Shown here: positions 49,700 through 61,705 of the stretch, one piece after another
Numbering within the stretch: position 1 is the stretch's first letter
How the letters are laid out: each line of letters starts with the position of its first letter
Assembly (NCBI GenBank): GCA_905182985.1
Contig: CAJJDN010000146.1
Span: 84,928-148,927, forward strand
Length of the DNA: 64,000 bases
Reading direction: 5' to 3'
Source of the DNA: Paramecium sonneborni
Taxonomy: Eukaryota; Ciliophora; Oligohymenophorea; Peniculida; Parameciidae
Translations under genes and position numbers: made by a program
Notes under the pieces: generated by a model
Databases searched by the model: none
What the model was told of the DNA's origin: nothing
Seen by the model: only the letters and a program-made list of their open reading frames with translations

Positions 49700-50122
49700 A
49701 TGCAAATATATTATTTTAAGCCTTTCTTAATAGATTTGAAAAAGAAAACCATTTTGTATTTCATTTTTTTTAGAAAATATCTGATTTACTTCTAAGTAAA
49801 AAGCAAAGAAATTTAAGTTTTAAGAATCAATATCAAGATATTATTCAAATTAAGAAATCCTAGAACAGTTATTAATATTTTAGAAAAAAGGTCAGACAGA
49901 ATTATAAAAAATCTTTTCAAAAAAAGAGACTTCAACTTAGCTTATTCTAAACAATTAAAATTAAAGATTATGAGTTTGAAAGTGTTTATTACAATAAATT
50001 ATTTTGAACTTGAATTAAATTAATTATACATTAAAAATTTGTTAAATCCAGATTGCTTATCAATACTAAGAAATCTATATTTAATTTTTAAACTGGTATT
50101 TCATAGGCTCCAAAAGAAATGA
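49700..50122 (+). CDS. Doubtful 140-codon ORF
   Basis: ATG 49700 to TGA 50120, Lys/Ile/Leu-rich (LRNPRTVINILEKRSDRIIK). Its last 30 codons are antisense to the transaminase pseudogene, so the end is suspect. It may be a real short gene in its first 100 codons or simply open by chance. Confidence 0.25.
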
Positions 50123-50608
50123 CAGTATCCAATACAAAATCAATCGTTTATAATTCCTGAAGTTGTTCTCAAGTGGACTATACTCAAATGAGTAATTGCT
50201 TGATCATCTTAGATGGCTTTATGATTTCTTCAATTACACATTTTAGATTTCCGTCATAAGAAAGATTTACATATTGTTAATTGATAGCAGATAATATTTT
50301 AGCTTATCTTTCACCATAAGCTCTATTCGACACTACAAGTACTTTAATTTTAAATAATTAATGATTATATTTATCTGTTTCTCAATATAATACAGTATGA
50401 AATGTGGTTTCAATAGCATATGTGCCATTTTCCTAGAAAAGTACTGTTGTATAATATTTTCATCTATATTAGATAATTTTAATATGCTTGATCTAATGTT
50501 TTGAATAATTTAGATAAATTTTGGATCTCTTGAACACATATCAATTAAAGCAGCTTATTTTACAGTAATAGTTTTGAAAAGTGGTCCTGAAGTGAAAAGA
50601 ATCTGCAT
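50030..50608 (-). pseudogene. Broken 2-aminoethylphosphonate:pyruvate transaminase (PhnW-like)
   Basis: Start ATG 50608. The N-terminus MQILFTSGPLFKTITVKQA matches the PhnW signature LFTPGPLTTSxTVKxA, followed by DMCSRDPKFI (family DWGSRDPEF). The next block, TVLFQENGTYAIETT (family LLQGSGTFAVEA), is in another frame. VLVVSNRAYGERQAKI, then IVHLRTTSGIIN (family VVHCETTTGI) and VISFGAYEIPVQKLNIDFLV continue with further frame changes. At least three shifts have no intron explanation, and the CETT motif is altered to LRTT. The region that should carry the PLP lysine (family SANKC) has lost the Lys. PhnW degrades the phosphonate 2-aminoethylphosphonate, abundant in ciliate lipids. Confidence 0.8.
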
Positions 50609-50755
50609 TATTTAATTAATTCTTTAAAATCTCTATTAAATTAAAATATAGTAGTGAATTAATCTTAATTAATTCTGGGAAAATTATTATTTAACAAAGA
50701 TTTAAGTTCTTATATAATTTAATATTTTTAATATACAATTTATTAATTTATCTTG

Positions 50756-50932
50756 ATGAAAAGTAAACAAGAACTTCAAAGAGAGATATAAACAATGATC
50801 TCTTCAATTATTAATAAAATACAAAAGAAGAAACAGTTGAGTGTGTAAACCTACGTAAAAAAATACAAGAAACTAGTGAGACAAGTAAGGGAACTTGAGG
50901 TGGAGATCTACAAGAATCATTTTAAGATATGA
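50756..50932 (+). CDS. Short basic coiled-coil peptide
   Basis: 58-codon ORF (MKSKQELQREIQTMISSIIN ... VRELEVEIYKNHFKI). Strong amphipathic helix, Lys/Gln/Val-rich. It could be a real microprotein or the first exon of a longer gene. No family. Confidence 0.4.
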
Positions 50933-51444
50933 CTTCATATTATACAGATGTATTATCATATTCATATAATTAAATTATGAAATCTACATCTATATGTTTC
51001 TTCCTAATTTGAATAATATAGATATTATAAATTATATGCTGGGTATTTTTTTAGGCTGCAAAACAAAGGAGTCTGGGTAAATAAATTACTAGATATCGTA
51101 TTGGAGAAGAAACTCTTACAGAATATATACTAATTTTAATAACGATGATTCGAATGGATTTAATGATTATGTGTATATAAATTTTATTTTACAAAATAAA
51201 TAAATTTCATTTTTGAATTTAGAAAAGTTATAGGATTTCATTCAGCTGGAGTTGATTTAAAAATAGAAAAAATTTGAATTTTTTTAAAAAAAGGAATGTA
51301 TGGATAGTTGTTATAAAATAAAAATAGATTTTGAACTATTTTAATATTATTGTTAAAAAAATTAATGAAAATTTATTAATGCGTGATATATATATAATTT
51401 AAATTGAGATTACATCAGAAAAAATTACACGTTTATCAATTATT
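50933..51444. other. Gene remnant, possibly a beta-rich domain
   Basis: Plus-strand fragments such as YRIYTNFNNDDSNGFNDY and, in another frame, KVIGFHSAGVDLKIEKI (around 51150-51285) look like pieces of one beta-rich domain. About 50 bp that does not splice lies between them. No start. Probably a decayed gene. Confidence 0.3.
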
Positions 51445-52068
51445 CACAATTTTTTTAGCCACATAATTGAGGCCAGCAAAACCAAGAATAATTGCAAAGC
51501 TTATTCCAATGCTTGTAAAATAATCTTCAGATGATTCTTAATGTCTTCTTGATTGTCTTTATGTTTATTATGGTACTTCTTGAAAATAAGAATTAAATAA
51601 AGGAAGGAAATTCATGAGGAAAAATCCAAGAAAGAATATAAAGATAAAACTTCTATTGTTAGCTTATTGTCCTTATCCAAAATTAAAATTGGACATCATC
51701 ATAAATGGCATTCCAAAACTGAAACCAAATTAAAAGTTTCCAAATTGTTAATTTTGTTATTATTAATTGTTTTATTCTTGTCTTGGATTTGAAGGTCTTT
51801 TAGGAATTTCTGATTATTTAGATTCTTTTGAATCTCCTGTAAAAATGGTAGTGACTTTATTTAATTCAAAAACATTTGAACAATATGGACATACTAATGG
51901 ATTCTTCTTTTAAGCCCACTAAATATATATTGTATAATTTACAGTATAAAGACATTACCAACAATAAAGATGACCACATGGTGTGATAACAGGTTCTGTA
52001 GCTAGATCTAAACATATTTTGCATTAAAATTTTTTGTATTTTTCATCATCTTATTTTTGATTATTCAT
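51445..52068 (-). CDS. RNF5/RNF185-like RING E3 ubiquitin ligase
   Basis: Splicing a 24-nt intron (51919-51942) gives 199 aa. RING at residues about 16-58: [24 protein letters not shown], then after splicing LYTWAQKKNPLVCPYC. The intron sits inside the RING, and its removal gives the normal CLxxW...CPxC spacing. A Gln/Asn-rich linker and two C-terminal TM helices (RSFIFIFFLGFFLMNFLPLF and a last segment SIGISFAIILGLL) follow. Two C-terminal membrane anchors after one RING is the RNF5/RNF185 plan. These act in ER-associated degradation. The intron is 3n and has no TGA, so a retained form (8 extra residues in the RING) would still be translated. Confidence 0.88.
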
Positions 52069-52166
52069 TTATATTTTAATAATAATAAAAAAAGTTATAA
52101 CATTTCTTCTTTTTTTTAAGAATTAAAAAATGATATATCGTGTAAGCACAATTTATATTTATATTT

Positions 52167-53179
52167 ATGGATCAATTAATTGATGCTGTTGTGAATGAAT
52201 ATCGATTCATAAAGCTTATGGGAACTGGATCGATGGCAAAGTAACAATCTAAATTATGGAAGTATCTATTAAGTTTAGGACATGAATACATAAATTTATT
52301 ATGCAGCTAAAGTGTATACTTGTCCTGGTAGTAATATAAGAAGTCACAATGAAGCAATGATCTTAGAAAAATTGAGTCATCCTAACATAATAGCGATAAA
52401 GAAGAATCAACAATTAAAATTAAAAGTAAAATTCAAGTTATTATATTGAAAGGAAGACGAATCAGGTGAGATTGTAACATTGGATTGTTTAATCTTGGAA
52501 TATATGGATAAAGGAGATCTATTTGAATTTATAGCTAAGACTGGTTTTTTTGAAGAGAGTCTATGTCGTTACTATTTTAAGTAATTAACTTAAACAGTTG
52601 ATTTTATTCATGGAAAGGGATTTGTTCATAGGAATCTAAAATTAGAGTCAATATTATTAGACAGAAAATTTAATCTAAAACTATGTAATTTTGCTTGTGC
52701 ATAATATTCGAATAAATATAAAGATGGCAAATTAAAAACAAAGGTCGGAACGAAAAGTAATAAAAATAAAAATATTATATATTAAGATTACTAAGCACCA
52801 GAAGTTTTGTATGGTGCAATTTATGATGGAGTTAAAGCTGATGTATTTTCATTAGGAGTGATATTGTTTATAATGTATAAGGGTCAACCACCATTTTTGA
52901 AAGCAAATTAATAAGATGCATTATACAATTTGATAATTTAAGAAAACTATAAATAATTTTGGGAAGTTCATTCATAAAAAATTGAATTTTCTTTTGATTT
53001 CAAGTATTTATTAATTTTTAATAAGGGAACTCTTTTTGGGTATGATAAATCCAAATCCTGATAAAAGATTCAATTTAGAAGATGTAAAGAATTCAAAATG
53101 GTTTGGAGGATACTCTAAAACAATTTAAGATGCTTTTGAAGAGATGATGAATAAAGAGAAATTTATTTTAAATTAATGA
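52167..53179 (+). CDS. Protein pseudokinase
   Basis: Four introns (52241-52262, 52426-52452, 52757-52786, 53004-53025, all ending AAG) give 303 aa. Kinase subdomains are clear: glycine loop MGTGSMANIY, ATP-site lysine YYAAKVY, the C-helix Glu in SHNEAMILEKLSHPNI, hinge LILEYMDKGDLFEF, activation-end QAPEVLYG (APE) and DVFSLGVILF. The catalytic loop reads VHRNLKLES instead of HRDLKPEN, and the DFG site is CNFAC. Both catalytic aspartates are therefore Asn. The fold should be intact but phosphotransfer is unlikely, so it is probably a scaffold or allosteric regulator. The introns at 52426 (27 nt, contains TGA) and 52757 (30 nt, stopless) are 3n. Confidence 0.9.
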
Positions 53180-53212
53180 ATTTTGTTATATAATAATTTA
53201 AATATTATTCTA

Positions 53213-55877
53213 ATGGGTTGCACTTAGATGACAAATGTCACAATAAAGAATCCAAGAATTAAGAATTTTTTTGATTAGTGTCAATATTATGGTTTTAGTA
53301 AATCGCAAGTAAAAAAATAAAGAATGTAAGGTGGTGAAAATAACAGAATATGATTTTCAATATTGTAGAGGAAATAAGAGTTGGAAATCTAATTATACAA
53401 AATCAATTTTTAATGAATAAAATCCTGTCCTATTATCTCCTTGTTTACCTGATAATTTTGATAATTTGATTATTGGTATGACAAATTTCAAATAATTATA
53501 CCCAGAGGAATTTAAGGATTTTCCTAAAAATTTAGGGTAATTATAATTCATTAAGCATATTAGAATGTTATTAAGTTTAGGTGATTAATTCCCAAGTTTT
53601 AAAGCTGAAAGATTAGGGACAAATTAAATTACTACTTATTAAATATAATAGAATGTAGTAACAATATTTGTGTTTTGGAAATTGGAAGAAGAAAAGAAAA
53701 TAGGAAAGATGTCATTAATAAGAACAAGGAATATTAATAATCGTTTTAGAGATGATAATGAATCCTAAATTTATTTAGAAAGTGCATATATAAGAGCAAA
53801 GAAGTCATTAAAGCGTCCACTTAATTTAATAGGAATTTGTTTAGATAATTAAGATAAGAAAGGATTATATGAATAAGTGATATCAAATGAGGATACTCAT
53901 ATTTGGATAAATGAGAATGATTAATCAGCTTAAGTATTTAAATTTGCAGAGGATCCAAATAATTAAATAAGATAGTTGGAATAATCAATTTATATAATAA
54001 ATTCAAAGGGAGTTTTTATAGGATGTTTAAAAGAGAATTTTGGTGATCATTCATTTATTCATGAAATAAATGATTTAATTGATGGAGAGATTAAGTAATA
54101 AGAGACAAATGAAATATTGAATATAAAATAAAGAATAAGAAAGGATGATTATTAGAAAGTTAAGAAATTAATATTGGAAGAATTACCAAACAAAAATAAA
54201 TCACCAATTGGAGATACATTTAGTATATCAATAAAAAAACATACTTTCTTTAGAGATTATTCAAAAGTAGGAGCTACTTATTTTAATCCTATATTTAAAG
54301 CTTCTGGATCTAAGAAATATAAATAAAATTGTGATGATTTAATATAATTTGTGAAGGATTTTACACCAATAGCTCATATGGAGACAGATTTTAAGTAACA
54401 TCATTCTATAGATAAGAAACAATTCTTTGAGAAATTAAGTCGAAAATTAATGTATTAATGATATTTATATAGAAATATAGGTTATGAGGATATAAGGTTT
54501 ATTCTGGAGAAGAGTATAGAAATTTACTATGATGAAAATTCAAAACGTTTAGAGATGAAAAGAGAAATAACATCTATGCATAATGCTCCATAATCTATAA
54601 GTTGTGTTTATTCAAGGAAAGAATCTCTTTAGAAATTGGGTAAATAGATATTTGCTTAATCTGAAAATTATACACATAAAGAATTGGAATTATTAAAAGA
54701 ATTCTTTGGGAATCCTTATTCTCTTAAGTATAAATAAATGATAATATAGAACTTCTTTCAATATTGGCACTCTTTTTTCACCTATTCCAAATACATATAA
54801 AATGCAACATAATGATTTTTCTGGAAGTAGTTAAATTATGCAATCAATCATTTAAACAAATAATAAAGGAATATTTGATAGTAAATTAGTTTAATCTGTG
54901 AATTAATCTATTGATGATTAGAATTAACATTTTGGAATAACAGAATAAATTAAAAGCAATTAAAGTCATATTGAACTTAGTGAAGGTTGGGATGGTGATA
55001 ATAAAGTGGATTTGAATTATGATTAAATTCATTCAATTCATTAACTAAACAATGAAGTTCTAATTATATTTTTGATTGATTACACTTTAGACAAACATAT
55101 AGAATTATTGCATCAATTACTTGATTTTATTAAACGTAAATAATGGACGAATGCAAATGTAAGAGTAATAGGATTAGAGAAAAAAAGATCTGAGGAATAG
55201 TTTTAAAGATAAATGAATAGATTGGAGAATGAAATGAAGAGAGGTATTTTTGAAGCTTGGTTTCCACTTGAATAATCATTTTTAGGAATTAATTTTTATT
55301 AAATCTTATCTAATTTATATGGATTAGATTCTATTTCTCCTATTTTAGTTATTGATCATTTAGGAAGATTACTTTATTAAGGTTAACCTGATTCTAAATT
55401 TGCACCATTATTAACTAAAATCATTAATCAGGAATCTTTAAAAACAAGTATAATTTATAATATTAAAAATAAGTTCATCCAGTAGATAGACCATTAAAAC
55501 ATAGAATTGATTTAGCTTAATATAATAGAGAATGGAGGATTATTAAATAATATGGAAGTGAAACTGTCTATTTTAGTCAGACTGTTTAATAAACTCTAAG
55601 ATATTTAGAGAAAATGCCCTTAAGAAAATCAGAATCTTGGAAAATACAAATCAACTAATTCTAATTATGGAATGAAAATGGAGACTTTGTTAGAAAATGT
55701 TATGAAAAACCTAAAATCATATTTAAATTTGAAAGACCTGAATTAACAGTCAAATTTTATAATGTAGTTGAAGAAATATAAAGATTACTTGGTAAAGAAA
55801 GAATTGAAATAATTGATTTAAATGCTTAAATACTTAAAGAAATAAATAATTTATAAGGTGAATAATTAATTAAATGA
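53213..55877 (+). CDS. 857-aa protein with two degenerate thioredoxin-like folds
   Basis: Introns 53309-53330, 54452-54472, 54728-54749 and 55448-55473 give one ORF. The second intron is 21 nt and removes an in-frame TGA that would otherwise split the gene in two. Two regions have alternating strand/helix patterns like thioredoxin-family proteins: VVTIFVFWKLEEEKK ... LNLIGICLDNQ ... IYIINSKGVFIGCL, and VLIIFLIDYTLDKHIELLHQ ... VRVIGLEKKRSEEQ ... PILVIDHLGRLLYQG. Neither has a CxxC redox site. I infer a redox-dead thioredoxin-like tandem; this needs a profile search. It lies 33 bp after the pseudokinase stop. Confidence 0.7.
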
Positions 55878-55946
55878 ATATCGATAAATATATATATACA
55901 TTTATAACTTTCTTACACTTTTTTTTATTATTATATTTAAATACAC

Positions 55947-58353
55947 ATGTTTTTTCCTGAATAGGAATATAAAACCAGTACTAAAGTATATATACTCTTT
56001 ATATTTTAGAGTGAAGATGAACTTAAGAAGTTAACTTTAGAAGAAGATTTGAGTGAATGCTAAAGATCCTATTATATTTTGACAAAAGGATAATAATTAC
56101 AAAAAAAAGCTGTATTTTATGTCTTATATATAGATTTATTCTAATTTACATAAAATTTTGAGGGAACCTAATTCTTTTGGATTTCTTTTCTAAGTTATAA
56201 TGTAATTAATATTATTCTACAAATATAAGTGAAGAGATTTAATAACAAGAAGAGGATAACTAAATTATTGCTGCTAAATCACTATAAAAGTTAATAAAAG
56301 AAAATGCCTTATCAATTAATGAATTACTATAAATTTATGATTTGACTACTCAAATATTAAAAATCTGGTCATTACCAGTTTTAAATGAATGGATTTAAAC
56401 TATGGACATTCTATTAAGAACAATAGGCCTTAATAATATTCTTATTCCAGTTCAATAATTGATATTACTATTAACTGATAGTTCTTAACCAACAATATCT
56501 CGTTAAAGTGTTGCTAAACTTATAGGTACATTTGCATAAGTAATTACTTTAAATATAATATATAAAGCTACTTGGTGATGAAATTAAGGGTCCAATATTA
56601 GATAGGGCTAGAAATTTATGTTCAGATCATGATAAAGAAATTCGATTCATTATGGCTAATGATGTTTTAATTAAAGTTTGTTAATCAATTTCAAGTGATC
56701 TAATAGAATGTTATTTAATGGAAAAAATAATGGAACTTTACTATGACATTGATTAGACTGTAAAAACTGCAGCAATGAAATTATTTTTTACTATCTCAAA
56801 TAATTTGTCAATAGATGAAATTAAAAATAGATGTACTAAATAATTTGTTGATTCTATTCAAAGTCAAAATGAAGATAGTAAATTAATTTTGTCAAAAATG
56901 TGTGGAAGAGTTTTTCATCTAGTATTTTTAAATGTTTATCTATTTATAGATTAAAGATTATATGAATTAAAGTTAATTCACACTTTTTCTCAATATATAC
57001 ATGTCTTACTCTAAAAGTAAGAACATTGAAATAAGAGTTAATTTTATAAGCAATTTCCCTGCTCTCTTATCTCTTGCATCAAAAAATTTTGAATATTTTT
57101 AAGAATCTTATTTACAATGTTGCAATGACAATAATGAAGTTCTTGGAACAACCATAATTAATTCCTTTCATGAAATAGTACTTCTTTCAGAAAATACTGA
57201 TATATTGTTTTAAGTTTTTATTAACTTTATTAAAACAAAAAGTATAATCATATTAGAAATCTTATTAATGAGATTTGCTTCTATTATTAACTCTTTCTAA
57301 AAATAAGTATTATATTTATTATATACTTAGTCAGTAACAACCACAATTTGGATAACCAACAATTGAATTATTGAATTATCTAATTTCAAAAAATCTTTGG
57401 GATTTTTAAATAGAATTACTATTGTAATTAAAAAAATGCCTATAAATCTTTAATGATGTAAATATTTTTATGAATGCTATGATTCATACAATAGCTAAAG
57501 GAATTCCAAAAACTAAAAAATTATGTTGTGATAATATTGCGTAATTTTTGAGTGATTTTGGAGACTTACGAAAAAGAAAAGATTGGATAATATAACTATT
57601 TGATCTTTATTTTAAATCTGATATATACTATAATCGAATCACTTTTATTGACATTGTTTAATCATTTACAGAATTCATTTCTAAGAAATTATTCAAACAA
57701 TATGAGTTTTTTGATATTCTAATATTTTCAAAAGATCCTATTATCAATGTCAGAATGAGATTAATAAAGGTATTAATTTTTTAATATATTCTTAGATTTT
57801 ACCATTATTATATAAAAAAATTGATAATGATGATCTAATTATTTTAAACATGTTTAATGAATCTGTTTAAGATTGTGTAATGAGTGGATCTCGCTCTTTT
57901 TAATTTATAATTTAGTAAACTAAAGAAGAATTATTAAAACCAAATGATGAAAATTTATTAAATAAGAAAGATTAGGAAATGATGGAAAAAGAGGAATCTA
58001 TATTTAAGAATGATTAAAAATAAAGATAATTGTTATTAGATTAAGAAAGGGATGATTTAGAAATTAATAAAATTGATTTAAATGATTATTTGAATAAATA
58101 CAAAAAAAAGTATCCACTTAGTAAAATAAAGAATACGAATTAAAGTTAAACAAATTTATTAAAGAAAAAATAAATTTAAAATGGAGCTACAGCCTTAATC
58201 ATTAAAAAATCATTTGATTTTGATTTTGGTAAAAGTCCATTATTAGAATGCACTTAAGTTATGAAAAAACCAGTGTTAAAATCAAAGACTCCTTTAACAA
58301 AGAGTATTTGTGATATAAAAAAATAATTTAAACTTCCAAGTATTAAGAAGTGA
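55947..58353 (+). CDS. HEAT-repeat protein, PP4/PP2A regulatory subunit-like
   Basis: Seven introns (55986-56009, 56112-56133, 56202-56229, 56540-56567, 56922-56949, 57307-57334, 57770-57795) give 740 aa. HEAT repeats run from about residue 70 to 570, for example ISRQSVAKLIGTFAQ, LNEWIQTMDILLRTIG and IRFIMANDVLIKVCQ, then VRMRLIKILPLLYKKI. A Lys/Asp-rich low-complexity tail with a short basic motif (TPLTKSICDIKKQFK) follows. Layout and sequence resemble PPP4R4/PPP4R1, which bind PP4 or PP2A catalytic subunits. The intron at 57307 ends CAG, which is rare here, but only that boundary keeps the frame. Confidence 0.7.
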
Positions 58354-58393
58354 TATTATATATATAAATATATATAAATATATATAAATAAAA

Positions 58394-60440
58394 ATGAAAT
58401 TATAAACAAGTAGTAGTTAAGAATACTTGAGTTCAAGACCATTTGAAACAAAATAATCAAAGAATATATTTACTATAAATGATTCTAGATATAAACATAT
58501 AAAAAATTTAGAAAAAAAAAATAAATAGTTAACAAACAAATTAGTGGATTTACAAACAGATTTAGCATAAATAGATGAATTTAAGATAGCAATATCTTTA
58601 GATAGGGCTCCAATGAAAAGTACAAGAGCTTTGTTTTTTAGTACAAATGATGTTAAGAAAGGGAAGTTATAATTAGAGACATAAGAAGGTAATGATGATT
58701 TTCATTAAAGAAGAATAGAGATAATGAAAGCATAATTATAAAAATAATAAAGGTATATAAAGAGACTTACGACAATTTTACAAACAACTAGAAAATTCTA
58801 TGATGATCTTAGAGAATATATGGTAATGAAAAATAGTATTATATTTTTAGTAATACTTTTCTTCAGTTTTGAGATAATCAGCTTAAGGTAATGATTACTA
58901 TGTTGTTGTTGAACAAAAAGAGACTATAACATCATAATAAATTATTTAATCTCCAACTAATAAGGATATGACAAATTAAAATGAAGAATTAAAGTAATAG
59001 AAAGTATAGATATAAAAAAAAGTGTAATTTACTTTGGATGATTCATTTGATAGATAATAAGCTCAAAGCAAAATATAAAGAATTACTAAAGATAAAGAGT
59101 TTATGGAAGTAGCTGAAAAGTAGTAATAATACATTTCATTAAAAAATTTATTATAATAATTCAAAAGTAATGAAGATAGAGAAAATTTCATATAAACATT
59201 TTAATAAGCCTATCAAAAGATTATTGATTTTGAGAGAGCTAATTAAGATTATAGAAATTTATTGGAAGTATAATAATAAGGAAAGAATAGAAAGGTATTT
59301 TATAAGCATCCAATGAGATCTCTTATTTAAAGATATGGTTAATACTTTCCTGTTAAAAGTATTTATAGTGCATTTCCTATGAAAGATAGAGAAAGATTGG
59401 ATCATTTTTTAATTTCTTTAGAAGGGATGAGTTCCTAAATTTAAAGAGACTTATAAAAAGTGGATGCATTTTGGTTATTCAAATCTAATCCATTCTTTTT
59501 TAAATCTAATGATTATAGATAAAGTATAGAATTACCTGTCTAAATATTGGAAGAACCATAATTATTTGATGAATTCTTAGCAGAACCTGAAAAACATAGA
59601 GTTATTAATTTAGATTAGAATATGTTATCAAATTTAGAAAAAGATCTTTTACAATTAATGGATAGTTTAATGGAAATGTAAAGGAAATTTTAGAATGATT
59701 GTAATGAATTGTCATTCTTATAAAAACCTTAAATTTCTAAGATTTCTGATTAATTAAGAAAATCTTTGGAAAGTTTAGTATGTCTATCAAGTATGATTGG
59801 AAATAATAATTTATAAACAATAAATAAAATGTATGTAATTGGTTAAAAGGATGCTTATTTATATTAACATTAGATATTTAGTTAAAATGATTTTGATTCA
59901 AAATATTAGATGTTAGAATTATTATTAAGTGATCTATGTTCATTAGTTTAATCAAATGAAATGATCATTGTAAAAAAAGCATTAATGATGTTAAAAAGTA
60001 TAAAGAATATATATGAAATTTAAAAAATGATTACAATCATAAGAGAATCAGAAATAGTTCTTTTGAGATAGAAACTTGATCTAATATTATAAGATTATTC
60101 AGGTGTGAATACATTTATAAATAATGCAGAATAATAAGTGAAGGGATTCTTCAATTCAATAAGCAATAAATTTGCATAAGTGAATAATGTTTGTAATGTG
60201 TTTTTAGAAAGTGAAAAAATAGTAGATTCATAATTTAGAAAATAGTTTGGATAGAATCTAAAGAAATAGCTTAAAGATATAACAGATTATATAACAGGAT
60301 TAACTTAGATTGAAAGAAATGAAAATTGTATTAACATAAAATAATTACAACAAGAATTTGATAAAAAAGTAAGTACATTCTATGTAAGAAGTGAATAATT
60401 GTAAAGAATGAATGAATAAATATCAAAAAGATTATAATGA
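58394..60440 (+). CDS. Long coiled-coil protein, unknown
   Basis: One 28-nt intron (58823-58850) gives 672 aa. The N-terminal third is coiled coil (IKNLEKKNKQLTNKLVDLQT; EIMKAQLQKQQRYIKRLTTI). A possibly globular centre includes a Phe/Lys-rich patch (RSLIQRYGQYFPVKSIYSAF; DAFWLFKSNPFFFKSND), and the C-terminal half is again coiled (LLSDLCSLVQSNEMIIVKKA). No known family. Size and coils suggest a basal-body or axonemal component. Confidence 0.7.
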
Positions 60441-60515
60441 TCATGATAATTTTAATTCTGTATTTAATATCAATATACAAAGAAAATACAATTCTAATAT
60501 TAATTAAAATTAATT

Positions 60516-61101
60516 ATGTAATTTTTTACACCTAAATTCTCTTTTGTGGTGCATAAAACATTCAAACAAAAGTTATTAGCTAGAAAAGAAAAGAGACGTT
60601 TTAGAGGATTAAATGTTTATGTCCCTGAGTTTACAGGAGAAGGATCTATTCATCCTTGGCTTGATGCTAAGAGAATCAAATTATTGACTAAATTTTATGA
60701 AGATCATCGTAATAAACATCGTTTTACATTTAAACTTTCATCTGAAGATAAAAAAAAGTTAAATGAAGTAATGCAAAATTATGCAGAAATATATGTAAAA
60801 GATGAGATTATCATTAAAGTATTTGAGAATGCTTTAAGAAAAATATTGGTTGGAAAAGCATGCAGAAGTTGTTAAAAATGTAGAATAAGAAGTTAATAAT
60901 TTACCATATGTTTTGAAAAGTGAATTAGATAGAAAATTAAGTGAAAAAGAAATGGAATATTATGATCGTCCACATCTTGAACCTGATTCTATTTATTTTG
61001 AGTAGCGTTTACGTACCTTGCCTGAAGAGGAAGCATTAAACTTTGAATTTGCCTCAAGACTTTTTAGAATTGCATAAGACAAGCTAGCTTAAAATGAGTG
61101 A
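60516..61101 (+). CDS. Possible mitochondrial ribosomal protein uL29m (MRPL47)
   Basis: One 25-nt intron (60795-60819) gives 186 aa. The N-terminus (MQFFTPKFSFVVHKTFKQKL) could be a targeting sequence. A basic stretch and conserved-looking block follow (VPEFTGEGSIHPWLDAKRI; KFYEDHRNKHRF). After the splice, MQNYAEIYYLRMLQEKYWLEKHAE resembles the DLHKLWYVLLKEKNML helix of mitochondrial uL29. The C-terminus is acidic. Identification is tentative; the gene model is sure. Confidence 0.6.
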
Positions 61102-61179
61102 TTAATATATTAAGGAAATTAATTATATTTTGAAAATAAAATTGAAGCTTCCCAACATTTTAAATAGATCAATGTACTT

Positions 61180-61705
61180 AATAATGGTAAGTTTATGAGC
61201 TTTCTATAGATTCAAAAATGAATCTGAAATAATATACAATTTTTTCTTCAATTAATTCTTAAGGTGGATATAAGATATAAAATTACTTGTTCCAAATGTC
61301 GAATTTATGCAAGTTTCAATTTAGGATTTGAGATCAAAATTTTGCTTTTTGGAGTTTTAGAGTTGTGATGAAATTGAATTCAAGTCATTAGAATCAAAGA
61401 AGCACTCTTGAAGCTAATTGTGCTTCTGACATGTTTAATTATTCTTATATTTAGCTATTGGTTTAAATTAATGCACAAAAATGTAATGTGAAATTGTAGC
61501 AATTGTTATTAATGATGTTTAATTATCAGTAATTCTTGAACAAGCTTACAAAGTAGCAGAAACGAACAAAAAAATCTAAAAGAAGAAAGAGTTTTATTCC
61601 AGTTTATATTCCTATCTTTTTAATTTACAAAGAACCTTAGGACTTTTAAAATCTATTATATCAATCATAAGGGATTAAAAGGAATAGAATATCTTTGGTG
61701 TGTGA
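61180..61705 (+). CDS. Coding interval with unresolved exons
   Basis: The 3' part (about 61445-61705) is clearly coding by codon-position G content and reads LAIGLNQCTKMQCEIVAIVI ... LEQAYKVAETNKKIQKKKEF ... NLQRTLGLLKSIIS up to TGA 61703. Upstream segments (SCDEIEFKSLESKK, KITCSKCRIYASFNLG) lie in other frames, and I could not place introns that join them. Either several tiny introns or frame damage. Confidence 0.4.
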
